From JBEVJK01 sp040510195 (GTDB lineage Bacteria > Pseudomonadota > Alphaproteobacteria > Rhizobiales > Rhizobiaceae), in NCBI GenBank assembly GCA_040510195.1, contig JBEVJK010000123.1, positions 62,001-126,000 of the forward strand: a stretch of DNA of 64,000 nucleotides, in the 5' to 3' direction. Shown in pieces: positions 45,575-56,625 of this stretch (positions are counted from its first letter, which is position 1; each line of letters opens with the position of its first letter). Below the pieces are notes generated by a model. It was not told the origin of the DNA, searched no databases, and worked only from the letters and a program-made list of their open reading frames with translations. The position numbers and the translations under genes are program-made.

Positions 45575-47148
45575 ATGAAACTGCAGGGATTTCTGGGAGC
45601 GATGCTCTTGTCGGCCACGACGGCCTTGTCGGCGGCCACGGCTCATGCCCAGGACCAGGCGGCGGCAAAGCCCAACATTCTGGTGATCTTCGGCGACGAC
45701 ATCGGCCAGACCAACATCTCGGCCTACAGCCTCGGCCTGATGGGATACCGGACGCCCAACATCGACCGGCTGGCCAAGGAAGGCATGATGTTCACCGACT
45801 ATTACGGCGAGAACAGCTGCACGGCCGGCCGCTCCACCTTCATCACCGGGCAGGTCTGCCTGCGCACCGGCCTGTGCAAGGTCGGCATCCCGGGCGCCGC
45901 CGTCGGCCTGCAGGACCGCGACGTCACCATCGCCCAGGCGCTGAAGCCGCTCGGCTACGCAACCGGCCAGTTCGGCAAGAACCACCTCGGCGACCGCGAC
46001 GAATACCTGCCCACCAATCACGGCTTCGACGAGTTCTTCGGCAACCTCTATCACCTGAATGCCGAAGAGGAACCGGAACGGCCCTATTACCCCAAGGACG
46101 ACGCCACCTTCGTGAAATCGAATTCGCCGCGTGGCGTGTTGAGGGCGTCGGCGGACGGCAAGATCGAGGACACCGGTCCTTTGAACCGCAAGCGCATGGA
46201 GACGGTCGACGACGAGACGACGCACGCCGCAATCGACTTCATGAAGCGCCAGCACGAGGCCGGGAAGCCGTTCTTCACCTGGATGAACACCACGCGCATG
46301 CATGCCTTCACCCATGTGCGCCCCTCGATGCAGGGCCAGAGCGGCATGGTCGGCAACGAATATGCCGACGGCATGGTCGAGCATGACGGCGATGTCGGCG
46401 AGCTGCTGAAGGCGCTCGACGACATGGGCATCGCCGACAACACGCTGGTCGTCTATACGACCGACAACGGTCCGAACCAATGGTCCTGGCCGGACGCCGC
46501 GACGACGGCGTTCCGCAGCGAGAAGGATACCAACTGGGAAGGCGCCTTCCGGGTGCCTGCGTTTGCCCGCTGGCCGGGCAAGATCAAAGCCGGCGAGGTG
46601 TCCAACCAGATGGTCTCCGGGCTGGACTGGTTTCCAACCATCCTGGCCGCTGCGGGCGACCCCGACGTCAAGGACAAGCTTTTGAAGGGCACCGACATCG
46701 GCGGCAAGCAGGCCAAGGTGCATCTCGACGGCTACAACCAGCTGCCCTATCTGACCGGCGCAACGCCCGACTCGGCGCGCCAGGACTTCTACTACTTCAA
46801 CGACGACGGCAACCTGGTCGCCTATCGCTACAAGGACTGGAAGATCGTCTTCTGCGAGCAGCGCGAACCGGGCGGCTTCCAGGTCTGGGCCAACCCGTTC
46901 ACCTGCCTGCGCGCGCCGAAAGTGTTCAACCTGCGCATGGATCCCTATGAGCGGGCCGACATCGTCTCGGACCAGTACTACGATTGGCTGGCCCAGAACG
47001 CCTACCTGATCCAGTACGGCGTCTGGCGGGTGGCACCGTTCCTGGAGACGTTCAAGGAGTATCCGCCCAGCCAGCGGCCGGCGAGCTTCAGCGTCGACCA
47101 GATGGTCGAGGGCCTCATGGAGGCGCTCGAACAAAGCCGGGCGAGCAA

Positions 47149-47152
<4 letters not shown>
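45575..47152 (+). CDS. Arylsulfatase (exported)
   Basis: Hydrolyses sulfate esters. The 525-residue protein has a signal peptide (about residues 1-26, LLSATTALSAATAHAQ), the metal-binding pair Asp41-Asp42 in FGDDIGQTN and the Cys that is converted to formylglycine, Cys82 in ENSCTAGRSTFITGQ (C-x-A-x-R form of the sulfatase signature), plus TTDNGPNQWSWPD and GAFRVPAFARWPG. It therefore needs a sulfatase-maturing enzyme, of which none is in the window. Its stop overlaps the MoxR start (ATGA), a sign that it is made together with the MoxR-Bat proteins. ATG 45575 is preceded by AAGGGAG. Confidence 0.93.
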
Positions 47153-48156
<1,004 letters not shown>

Positions 48157-48170
48157 CGGGAGAAGGGGCC

Positions 48171-49175
48171 ATGGGCCTGTCGCTGTCCGCATTGGGGCGA
48201 TCGAAGGGCGTGGCGCGCCCGGCGACTGCCGCGACGGGCGGCGTCAAGGGCGTCTACGTCTCCGTCGAGGACCTCGTCGCGCTGGAGGGGGCGGCGCGAG
48301 ACTTCGCCTTCCGCCGCAAGGCACCGGTCCGCCGCCTGCTCGCCGGGCGCCACGAATCGCGCCTGCGGGGCCGCGGCCTGTCGTTCGAGGAGCTGCGCGA
48401 GTACCTGCCGGGCGACGACGTCCGGACCATCGACTGGCGGGTCACGGCACGCACCGGCAAGCCCTTCGTGCGTATCTACGACGAGGAGAAGGACCGGCCC
48501 GCGCTGGTCCTCGTCGACCAGCGCATCAACATGTTCTTCGGCAGCCGGCTGGCCATGAAGTCGGTCGCGGCGGCCGAGGCTGCGGCGCTGTGCGCCTGGC
48601 GCGTCATGAACCTCGGCGACCGGGTCGGCGGCTTCGTCTTCGGCGATGCCGCGATCGACGAGCTGAAACCCGAGCGCAGCCGCGAGGCCGTCATCGGGCT
48701 CGCCTCGGCGATCGCCCGCCGCAATGGCGAGCTCAGCGCCGCGTCGGAAGCGGTACGCACCCCGGGGCAGCTCGATCGGGCGCTGGCGCGGGCCCTGAAC
48801 GTCGCCCGCCACGACCATCTCGTCATTCTCGTCAGCGACTTCGACGGCCATGGCCCCGAGACCCGCGACATGCTGCTTAGGCTTGCCGCCCACAACGACG
48901 TCATCGCGATCATCGTCTACGACCCGTTCCTGCTCGAGCTGCCCGAGGCCGGCGAGATGGTGGCGAGCGGCGGCGCCTTGCAGGCGGCGCTGCCTTTCGG
49001 ACAGGCTCGGGTGCGCACCGGCATCGCCGACTTCGCGCAAAGGCGCGGCAGCGAGCTGATGTCCTGGCAGCAGGAGCTCGGCCTGCCGATGCTGCCGATT
49101 TCCGCCGCGGAGGAGGTCGCGCCGCAGCTGCGCAGGCTGCTCGGACAGCTCGCCTTTCCCGGCCGGAGCCGATAG
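48171..49175 (+). CDS. DUF58 domain protein
   Basis: A 334-residue protein with the DUF58 core: ESRLRGRGLSFEELREYLPGDDVRTIDWR (core LPGDDVRTIDW) and DEEKDRPALVLVD, followed by a VWA-like fold (NVARHDHLVILVSDFDGHG, DVIAIIVYDPFLLELP). DUF58 proteins are the usual partner of MoxR. It has GGGAGAAGGGG ahead of ATG 48171 and is 14 bases behind moxR. Confidence 0.9.
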   Translation: MGLSLSALGRSKGVARPATAATGGVKGVYVSVEDLVALEGAARDFAFRRKAPVRRLLAGRHESRLRGRGLSFEELREYLPGDDVRTIDWRVTARTGKPFVRIYDEEKDRPALVLVDQRINMFFGSRLAMKSVAAAEAAALCAWRVMNLGDRVGGFVFGDAAIDELKPERSREAVIGLASAIARRNGELSAASEAVRTPGQLDRALARALNVARHDHLVILVSDFDGHGPETRDMLLRLAAHNDVIAIIVYDPFLLELPEAGEMVASGGALQAALPFGQARVRTGIADFAQRRGSELMSWQQELGLPMLPISAAEEVAPQLRRLLGQLAFPGRSR

Positions 49176-49177
49176 GC

Positions 49178-49687
49178 ATGGAAGGCAACGCCGCTCCGGC
49201 GCTCGACGCCGCCACCCGCGCCGCACTGCAGCAGCTGGCCGATATCGCGCTGCCGCCGCCGGTGTCGCTCTTGCCGCACACCATCGCCTGGGCGGTCGTC
49301 GCAATCCTCCTCGCCGCCGTCGCCGGCTGGTGCCTGTGGCGGTGGGAGCGGCACTACGCGGCAAACCGCTATCGCCGCGAGGCGCTCGCCGAGCTGTCGA
49401 AAATCGAGGCGCGGCACGCTGCGCCAGGCGGCTCCGGCGAGGCGATCGCCGAAGTCGCCGCGCTCGTCAAGCGCACCGCCCTTGCCGCCTGGCCGCGGCC
49501 GGATGTCGCCGCGCTGAGCGGGGCGGAGTGGGTGGCCTTCCTGCGCCGCACGGGGGGAAGCTTCGCCGATGTCGCGGCGGCGGTCCTGGACGACGGCGAG
49601 TATCGCGGCCAAGCCACGCCCGCAGACGCGCAGGCCTTCGCCGCCGCGGCACGGGGTTGGATCGAGAGGCACCGTGTTCCAGCTTGA
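49178..49687 (+). CDS. DUF4381 membrane protein
   Basis: A 169-residue protein with a single membrane segment (about residues 37-57, AWAVVAILLAAVAGWCLWRW) then a cytoplasmic helical domain (NRYRREALAELSKIEARHA, EIAAEVAALVKRTALAAW in the form EVAALVKRTALAAWPR). DUF4381 lies between DUF58 and the VWA gene in most Bat operons. It starts two bases after the DUF58 stop and overlaps the next start by 14 bases. Confidence 0.88.
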   Translation: MEGNAAPALDAATRAALQQLADIALPPPVSLLPHTIAWAVVAILLAAVAGWCLWRWERHYAANRYRREALAELSKIEARHAAPGGSGEAIAEVAALVKRTALAAWPRPDVAALSGAEWVAFLRRTGGSFADVAAAVLDDGEYRGQATPADAQAFAAAARGWIERHRVPA

Positions 49688-50684
49688 CCTGCCATGGCTG
49701 CTGGTGCTCTTGCCGCTGCCTCTCCTGGTCAGGTGGCTGCTGCCGCCCTATCGGCAGGAGACGGCGTCGGTGCGGCTGCCCTATTTCGACGAGATCGCTC
49801 AAGCAGCCGGCGTGTCGCCGACGCGCGGCTCCGTGGTGCCGCGCGCCGACTGGGGGCAGCGCCTTCTGGCGCCGCTCTGCTGGGTGCTGGTGGTATTGGC
49901 GCTGGCGCGGCCGCAATATGTCGAACAGCCGCTCGAGAAGACCGAGCCGCAGCGCGACCTGATGCTGGCGCTCGACCTGTCGCAATCGATGGACACCCGC
50001 GACTTCAAGGATCCGGGCGGACAGGCGGTGGCGCGCGTCGAGGCCGTCCGCAAGGTGGTCGCCGATTTCGTCTCGCACCGCCCGGGCGACCGCATCGGCC
50101 TGATCGCCTTCGGCGACGCGCCCTATCCGCTCGTCCCGTTCACCCTCGATCACCAGACGGTCGAGAGCGTGATCGGTGATGCCTTGCCTGGGATGGCAGG
50201 CCCACGCACGGCGCTCGGCGACGCCATCGGGCTGGCCATCAAGATGTTCGACGGCAGCCCGGCGCCGGAAAAGGTGCTGGTCTTGCTCACCGACGGCAAC
50301 GACACGGCGAGCAAGATGCCGCCGGCGAAGGCCGCCGACATCGCCAAGCGGAACGGCATCACGATCCACACCGTCGGCATCGGAGATCCCGCCGCGACGG
50401 GCGAGGACAAGCTCGACCAGACGGTCCTGCAGGCCATCTCGCAGGCGACAGGCGGCCGCTATTTCTTCGGCGCCGACCAGGCACAGCTCGCCGAGATCTA
50501 TGCCACGCTCGACCGCATCACGCCGGCCAACCAGAAGGTGCTGTCCTGGCGGCCGCGCGTCGAGCTCTTCTACTATCCGCTGGGCGCCGCGATCCTGCTT
50601 CTCATCGCCTACCACGCCGCCATGTGGCTCATTGGCCTGGCGCGGGCGGCGGCAGGACCTGCGCGGGAGGTCGAGGCGCCATGA
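49674..50684 (+). CDS. BatA-like VWA-domain membrane protein
   Basis: A 336-residue protein with membrane segments at both ends (about 7-23, 62-80 and 305-325) around a VWA domain. The MIDAS is intact: LALDLSQSMDTRDF (DxSxS), GDRIGLIAFGDAPYPL, GPRTALGDAIG and VLLTDGNDTASKMPP. GTG 49674 is the start because it has GAGAGG upstream and falls inside the overlap with DUF4381. The predicted role is as a membrane partner of the MoxR ATPase. Confidence 0.88.
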   Translation: MFQLDLPWLLVLLPLPLLVRWLLPPYRQETASVRLPYFDEIAQAAGVSPTRGSVVPRADWGQRLLAPLCWVLVVLALARPQYVEQPLEKTEPQRDLMLALDLSQSMDTRDFKDPGGQAVARVEAVRKVVADFVSHRPGDRIGLIAFGDAPYPLVPFTLDHQTVESVIGDALPGMAGPRTALGDAIGLAIKMFDGSPAPEKVLVLLTDGNDTASKMPPAKAADIAKRNGITIHTVGIGDPAATGEDKLDQTVLQAISQATGGRYFFGADQAQLAEIYATLDRITPANQKVLSWRPRVELFYYPLGAAILLLIAYHAAMWLIGLARAAAGPAREVEAP

Positions 50685-52249
50685 TCGCCGACGTCCACTT
50701 CCTGCGCCCCTGGTGGCTTCTAGCCCTGCTGGCGGCCGCGGCGCTGCCCTTTCTGCTCAGCCGGCAGACCGACGTCAGGGCGCGGTGGCGAGGCATGATT
50801 TCACCCGACCTTCTCGACCATCTCGTCGTTTCGGGCGGCAAGCGGCGGCACCTGCAGCCGGTCCATCTGACGGCGGCGCTGATCGCGCTCGGCGCGGTGG
50901 CCGCGGCGGGGCCCACCTGGCAGCGCGAGCGGCCGCCCTTCGTCGAGGACACCGCTCCGCTCGCCATCGCCATCGACCTTGGCGCGACGATGGACGCCGT
51001 CGACGTCACGCCGTCGCGCCTGGAGAGGGCGAAGCTGAAGGTCCAGGACCTGCTCCGCGCTCGCCAAGGGGGCCGCACCGCCATCTACGCCTATGCGGGC
51101 TCGGCCCATCGGGTGCTGCCGCCCACGGACGACGCCGAACTGGTCAACACCTATGTCGCCTCGCTCGCCACGCGCCTGATGCCGGTGCCCGGCAAGGACA
51201 CCGCCAAGGCGCTCGAAGCGGTCGAAGCCGGCCTCGCCAGGGAGGAAGCGGCAGGCACCATCCTGTTCCTGACCGACGGCGTCGAGCAGCCGGCTTTCGC
51301 CGCCTTTTCCGGCTATCGCGGGCGCAACGAGCTGATCGTGCTGGGCATCGGCACCACCGCGGGCGGCCCAGTCAAGCAGGCCGACGGCGGCTATCTGACC
51401 GATGCCTCGGGGGCGCGCGTCTTCGCCAGGTTCGACGTGGACGGGCTCGAGGCGCTCGGTCGGCAATCCCGCGCCGCGGTCGCCACGTCGACGGCGGACG
51501 ACGCCGACGTCGAGTGGATCGTCAGGCGCATCCGCACGGCCTTCGAGCAGCGGGCCGAGGAGGGGCACGATCGGTGGCGCGACATGGGCTGGTGGCTCAC
51601 CTTCCCCATCGCCGCCCTCGGCGCCTTGTGGTTCCGGCGCGGCTGGAGCGTGCGCTGGACGGGTGCGGTGCTTTTCCTCGTGCTGAGCGGGCTGCCGCGG
51701 CCCGCGGACGCGGCGGAGCGCCGTTTCGCCGACCTGTGGCTGACGCCCGACCAGCAGGGCAGGTTCGCCTTCGAGCGAGGCGACTATGCCGCCGCCGCGG
51801 CGCATTTCCGCGATCCCGCCTGGCGCGGGGCGGCCCTCTACCGGGCCGGGGAATTCCAGGCGGCCGTCGATGCCTGGGCGCTTCTCGACACGCCCGAGAG
51901 CCTTTTCGACCAGGGCAATGCGCTCTTGCAGCTCGGCAAGCCCGAGGAGGCGGCGACCGCCTACCGGCAAGCGCTCAAGGGCAGGGCGGACTGGCCGGAG
52001 GCCAAGGCCAATCTTGTGATCGCCGAGACGCTTGCGGCCAGGAAGAAGGAGGACGAGCAGCAGGAGGCGCAGGACCCCAACGAGAAGGCGGACCAGGTGC
52101 AGTTCGACGACAAGGGCAAGCAGGGGAAGGCGGGCAAGGTCGACGCCGGCGAGCAGACCGCCGAGATGTGGATGCGCAACATCCAGGTCACGCCTGCCGA
52201 CCTGTTGGCCCGCAAGTTCGCCATCGAGGCGCGCGGAGGCGACAAGTGA
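50681..52249 (+). CDS. BatB-like VWA protein with C-terminal TPR (BatC-type) part
   Basis: 522 residues that join a BatB and a BatC-like part. Membrane segments at about 11-27, 62-78 and 300-340 frame a VWA-like domain whose MIDAS is broken: IAIDLGATMDAVD has Gly and Thr where DxSxS needs Ser, although LFLTDGVEQP remains. The C-terminal part has at least two TPR units (QGRFAFERGDYAAAAAHFRDPAW and SLFDQGNALLQLGKPEEAATAYRQAL, cut here at the unit borders) and an acidic/lysine tail. It starts in the ATGA overlap with BatA. It could be a scaffold for the sulfatase or other exported clients (speculation). Confidence 0.82.
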   Translation: MIADVHFLRPWWLLALLAAAALPFLLSRQTDVRARWRGMISPDLLDHLVVSGGKRRHLQPVHLTAALIALGAVAAAGPTWQRERPPFVEDTAPLAIAIDLGATMDAVDVTPSRLERAKLKVQDLLRARQGGRTAIYAYAGSAHRVLPPTDDAELVNTYVASLATRLMPVPGKDTAKALEAVEAGLAREEAAGTILFLTDGVEQPAFAAFSGYRGRNELIVLGIGTTAGGPVKQADGGYLTDASGARVFARFDVDGLEALGRQSRAAVATSTADDADVEWIVRRIRTAFEQRAEEGHDRWRDMGWWLTFPIAALGALWFRRGWSVRWTGAVLFLVLSGLPRPADAAERRFADLWLTPDQQGRFAFERGDYAAAAAHFRDPAWRGAALYRAGEFQAAVDAWALLDTPESLFDQGNALLQLGKPEEAATAYRQALKGRADWPEAKANLVIAETLAARKKEDEQQEAQDPNEKADQVQFDDKGKQGKAGKVDAGEQTAEMWMRNIQVTPADLLARKFAIEARGGDK

Positions 52250-53550
52250 GCCTGCGTCTCGCTTCGGCGGGCCGATGGGCTGCGGTCGCGGCGCTGCTGA
52301 TCGCGTCGTGCCTGTCCGCCGAGGCCGCCGACCCCTTCGCGCGTGCGACGGTTCAGGCGCCGTCGCCGATCCGGCCCGGCGAGCAGGTCAAGATCGACAT
52401 CGACGTGCTGGTGCCGAACTTCTTCATGTCGCCGCCCCAATTCCCGCTTTTCGACATGCCGAACGCCGTGGTGGTGCTGGCGGACGGCGCGACCAACATC
52501 AATGAGACCGTCGGCGGCGTCGACTTCGCTGGCATCCGCCGCAGCTACCTCGTCACGCCGCAGGTGCCTGGCGGCTACGCGCTGCCGCCGGCGGCCATCA
52601 CCTTCACCTATGCCGCCGTGCCCGGTCAGCCCTCGCCGGGAAGCGTGCCGCTGCCTCCCGCACCGTTCAGCGTGGAAGGCACCGAGGGCGCCGCCGCGGC
52701 GGCGCCTGCTGCCGGCCGCGTCGATGTCAGCCAGACGGTCGAACCCGATACCGGCAAGCTGAAGGTCGGCGACGCGCTCGTCAGGACGGTCGTCGTCGCG
52801 GCCGACGACATGCAGGCCATGCTGATCCCCGCACCGCAATTCTCCACCCCCGAGGGCGTGCGCCTTTACCGGCACGATCCCAAGCTGGTCGACGAGCGGT
52901 CGCCGCGCGGCGATTTCGTCGGCGGCCGCCGCACCGACGCCGCCACCTATGTGTTCGAGCGGGCCGGCACCTTCGTCCTGCCGGAAGTGGCCGTCGGCCA
53001 GACTCTTTCTGCTCCGGCCCTGAAGGTCGAGGTCGCGGCGGCCGCGACTGCATCGCCGCTCGCTCCGCCAGCGCCGGAGCAGGCTTCGGCCGAGGCCGGG
53101 ACGTTCGACAGCAGGCGGGTGCTGGCGCTGCTGGCGGCCGGCCTGCTCGCAGCCGCCGCGCTGGTCTTCCTTCGCTCCTGGGTTCCCCGCTGGCTGGCGG
53201 GCCTGCGGTCGCGTCGCGCGGCGCGGGAGACGTCGGAGCCCGCTTGTTTCCACCGTTTCAGGCAGGCCTGCCGGCGCGAGGAGGGCGCCGCAGTCTACGC
53301 CCGGCTCGACGAATGGGCGCGGCAAGGCCGGCTGGGTCCGCTGCCGGACTGGCTTCGCCGATCGAGCGGCGAGGCCGCCGGGCGAACCTACGAGGCGTTC
53401 ATGGCTTCGCGGTTCGGTGGCCGGCAGAGCGCCGGGGAGGCGATCGACTATGCCCGTCTCGAGCGCGAGTTCGTCGATGCCAGGCGGATCTGGCTCGAAA
53501 AGGCCGCCTCGGCAGGAAGCGCGTCGGCACTACCGCCGCTCAACCCTTAG
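52246..53550 (+). CDS. BatD-like exported protein
   Basis: A 434-residue protein with a signal peptide (about 1-28, AVAALLIASCLSAEAAD), repeated beta-rich domains (ATVQAPSPIRPGEQVKIDIDV, YLVTPQVPGGYALPPAAITF, VSQTVEPDTGKLKVGDALVRTV shown as separate strands) and one C-terminal membrane segment (about 284-303, VLALLAAGLLAAAALVFLRSW), then a cytoplasmic tail. This is the BatD (oxygen tolerance/aerotolerance) layout. GTG 52246 is the start with GGAGG 7 bases ahead and in GTGA overlap with the previous stop. Its end is 15 bases from a convergent ATPase gene. Confidence 0.85.
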   Translation: MSLRLASAGRWAAVAALLIASCLSAEAADPFARATVQAPSPIRPGEQVKIDIDVLVPNFFMSPPQFPLFDMPNAVVVLADGATNINETVGGVDFAGIRRSYLVTPQVPGGYALPPAAITFTYAAVPGQPSPGSVPLPPAPFSVEGTEGAAAAAPAAGRVDVSQTVEPDTGKLKVGDALVRTVVVAADDMQAMLIPAPQFSTPEGVRLYRHDPKLVDERSPRGDFVGGRRTDAATYVFERAGTFVLPEVAVGQTLSAPALKVEVAAAATASPLAPPAPEQASAEAGTFDSRRVLALLAAGLLAAAALVFLRSWVPRWLAGLRSRRAARETSEPACFHRFRQACRREEGAAVYARLDEWARQGRLGPLPDWLRRSSGEAAGRTYEAFMASRFGGRQSAGEAIDYARLEREFVDARRIWLEKAASAGSASALPPLNP

Positions 53551-53565
53551 GCGCCGCGCGGGGTA

Positions 53566-54624
<1,059 letters not shown>

Positions 54625-54669
54625 CGATCCTCCCTTATGACGCCTCACAAGCGCTCTGTGACAGGACTA

Positions 54670-54683
54670 GCCGACAGGTCGGC
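54670..54683. promoter_or_regulatory. Palindromic operator candidate in the divergent ABC region
   Basis: GCCGAC-AG-GTCGGC, a 6-bp inverted repeat in the 272-base gap between the ATPase and binding-protein genes, about 46 bases from the ATPase start. No regulator gene adjoins it; only the sequence symmetry supports it. Confidence 0.35.
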
Positions 54684-54705
54684 AGGTGTCCATGCCGCGA
54701 GCCGA

Positions 54706-54735
54706 TTGAAAAGCGAGCGAGACTTGTTCCATACT
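54706..54735 (+). promoter_or_regulatory. Candidate promoter for the second ABC operon
   Basis: TTGAAA (54706-54711) and CATACT (54730-54735) are 18 bases apart, 160 bases ahead of the binding-protein start. The leader would carry the hairpin at 54852. Modest match. Confidence 0.3.
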
Positions 54736-54851
54736 GACCGCGCTTGGAAGGTGTCGCTTCCCGCAAGGAAAGACGCGAGACAACCGGCGACCCACCAGGG
54801 ACCGCACGGGAAAACGGCGTCGACCTCTAGCGAACCCTTTTCGCAAGCCCT

Positions 54852-54870
54852 TCCCGGCAGAAAGCCGGGA
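54852..54870 (+). promoter_or_regulatory. Leader hairpin ahead of the binding-protein gene
   Basis: TCCCGGC-N5-GCCGGGA, a perfect 7-bp stem, lies just before the ribosome-binding site GGGAGG of the gene at 54897. It may stabilise the mRNA or tune translation. Confidence 0.4.
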
Positions 54871-54896
54871 CAGGTCATCCCCAGGGAGGAAATCAT

Positions 54897-56564
54897 ATGC
54901 GCAAAGAGATCTATGACCGGCTGATGATGATGCAGGCGAGCCGGCGCGGCGTGCTGAAAAGCGCAGCCGGTGCCGGTGCGCTGGCGCTCGGCTCCTCGAC
55001 GGTGCTTTCAGCGCTCGGCAGCGGGCCGGCTTCGGCGCAGGACAATCTTCGCACGGAAATCCTGAAGATTCCGGGCGTCGGCCAGGGGCAGCCGACCGAT
55101 GCCGATTTCCAGAAGGTCGGTGAAATGTGCCTTGGCGCCACCAAGGCCAACGTCAAGGAAGGCGAATTCGCGGGCGTCGAGCTGAGCTTCATGGGGCTCA
55201 ACAACCAGAACCTTCACAACATCCTGTTCCGCGGCTTCCTGAAGCCCTGGGAGACCTATACCGGTGCCAAGATCAACTGGATCGACCTCGCCCAGGCCGA
55301 CTACAATGCCCGCCTGCAGCAGTCCATCGCGACCAACACCATCGATTTCGACATATTGGAGATGGGCGCCCCCTTCGAAGGCGACGTCTGCGGCAGGGGC
55401 CTGACCTCCGAAATGCCGGACTGGGTGCGCCAGCAGATCGACATGGACGATGTGGTGGCCTATCTGCAGCCGCCGGTAGGCACCTGGGACGGCAAATCCT
55501 ACCGCGTGACCGTCGACGGCGACGCCCACAATTTCAACTACCGTACCGACGTGTTCTCCGACCCCGCATTGGCCGAAGCCTGGAAGGCCGAGGGCGGACA
55601 GGGCGAATGGGCAGCGCCGACCACCTGGCAGCAGGTCCAGGCGGTGACCAAATTCTTGAAGGGCAAGCAGGTCAACGGCCAGGAGGTTTTCGGCTATCTC
55701 GACGCGCCGAAACCCTGGGGTGGCTTCGGCTTCTATTTCCTGGGAAGCCGTGCCAGCGCCTATGCCAAGCATCCGGACGACAAGGCGTGGCTGTTCGATG
55801 CCGACACCATGAAGCCGCGCGTCAACAATCCGGCCTGGGTGCGCGCGATTCAGGACGTCATCGATTCGCTGCCGTCCGAGCCGCCGGACCAGATCAACGC
55901 CGACCCCAACCAGACCCTGTTCTCGCAGTTCTTGGGCGGCACCGGCTCCATGCTGGTATGGTGGGGCGACGCCGGATCCAACGTGAAGACCAACGACGCC
56001 TCCGTGGTGGGCGACATGACCGGCTTCTCCATTCTGCCGGGCTCCGACGACGTCTACAACGCCAAGACCGGGCAGTGGGACAAGCTGGCGAGCGGCCCCA
56101 ACTTCGCGCCCAACTGCGCCTATATCGGCTGGGGCGTCTATGTCATGAGCCGGGTCGACAGCGACGAGAAGAAGAAAAAGGCCGCGTGGTCGGCAGCCGC
56201 CCATCTCGGCGGCAAGGACCTGTCGCTGTGGTGCGCGGCCTATCCGTCGGGCTTCCAGCCCTATCGCAACAGCCATTTCAACATTCCGGAATGGGTGGCG
56301 GCGGGCTATGACGAGGCGTTCATCTCTTCCTATCTGAAGTCCGAGGCGGACAGCTACAACCATCCCAACGCCGCGGTCGAACCGCGCATCCCCGGCATCT
56401 TCCAGTATTATTCCGTGGCCGAGGACGAGCTGGCGAAAACCTTCGCGGGCCAGATGACGGCCCAGCAAGGCGCCGACGCCATTGCGGCCGCATGGGAGAA
56501 GATCACCGACCAGCTCGGCCGGGAGAACCAGATCAAGCTCTACAAGGCCTCGCTCGGCATGTGA
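54897..56564 (+). CDS. Tat-exported ABC carbohydrate-binding protein
   Basis: A 555-residue family 1 solute-binding protein. The N-terminus has a twin-arginine signal (SRRGVLKSAAGAGALALG, cleavage likely after SAQ at about residue 40). The mature part shows VELSFMGLNNQNLHNILFRG, WETYTGAKINWIDLAQADYNARLQQSI in pieces, DFDILEMGAPFEGDV, GDAHNFNYRTDVF and WWGDAGSNVKTND. It is longer than the usual 420-450 residues. The ligand is a carbohydrate or polyol by family. It leads a three-gene operon with two permeases. ATG 54897 follows GGGAGGAAATC. Confidence 0.9.
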   Translation: MRKEIYDRLMMMQASRRGVLKSAAGAGALALGSSTVLSALGSGPASAQDNLRTEILKIPGVGQGQPTDADFQKVGEMCLGATKANVKEGEFAGVELSFMGLNNQNLHNILFRGFLKPWETYTGAKINWIDLAQADYNARLQQSIATNTIDFDILEMGAPFEGDVCGRGLTSEMPDWVRQQIDMDDVVAYLQPPVGTWDGKSYRVTVDGDAHNFNYRTDVFSDPALAEAWKAEGGQGEWAAPTTWQQVQAVTKFLKGKQVNGQEVFGYLDAPKPWGGFGFYFLGSRASAYAKHPDDKAWLFDADTMKPRVNNPAWVRAIQDVIDSLPSEPPDQINADPNQTLFSQFLGGTGSMLVWWGDAGSNVKTNDASVVGDMTGFSILPGSDDVYNAKTGQWDKLASGPNFAPNCAYIGWGVYVMSRVDSDEKKKKAAWSAAAHLGGKDLSLWCAAYPSGFQPYRNSHFNIPEWVAAGYDEAFISSYLKSEADSYNHPNAAVEPRIPGIFQYYSVAEDELAKTFAGQMTAQQGADAIAAAWEKITDQLGRENQIKLYKASLGM

Positions 56565-56576
56565 GCCAAGAAAAAA

Positions 56577-56609
56577 CCGCGGGCCGGCAGACGAAACGCC
56601 GGCCCGCGG
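56577..56609 (+). promoter_or_regulatory. Stem-loop between binding-protein and permease genes
   Basis: A perfect 12-bp inverted repeat (CCGCGGGCCGGC / GCCGGCCCGCGG) with a 9-nt loop, 12 bases after the binding-protein stop. It has no T-tract on its 3' side (A6 on the 5' side), so it is more likely an mRNA-protecting or attenuating hairpin, like that at 33000 in the first transporter. Confidence 0.6.
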
Positions 56610-56625
56610 CCATTCGGGAAAAAGC

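Noticed and set aside
45392..47134. Long open frame on the minus strand antisense to the sulfatase, continuous with ppk2
   Set aside because: It is the mirror of a strongly supported sulfatase gene in GC-rich DNA; its translation is low-complexity (Arg, Val, Gly, His rich) with no family features, and ppk2 has a good start at 45391.
50176..52245. Very long plus-strand open frame running into batD
   Set aside because: Only the part from GTG 52246 has BatD features and a ribosome-binding site; the rest lies in another frame of BatA and BatB and is rich in Arg, Ala and Ser.
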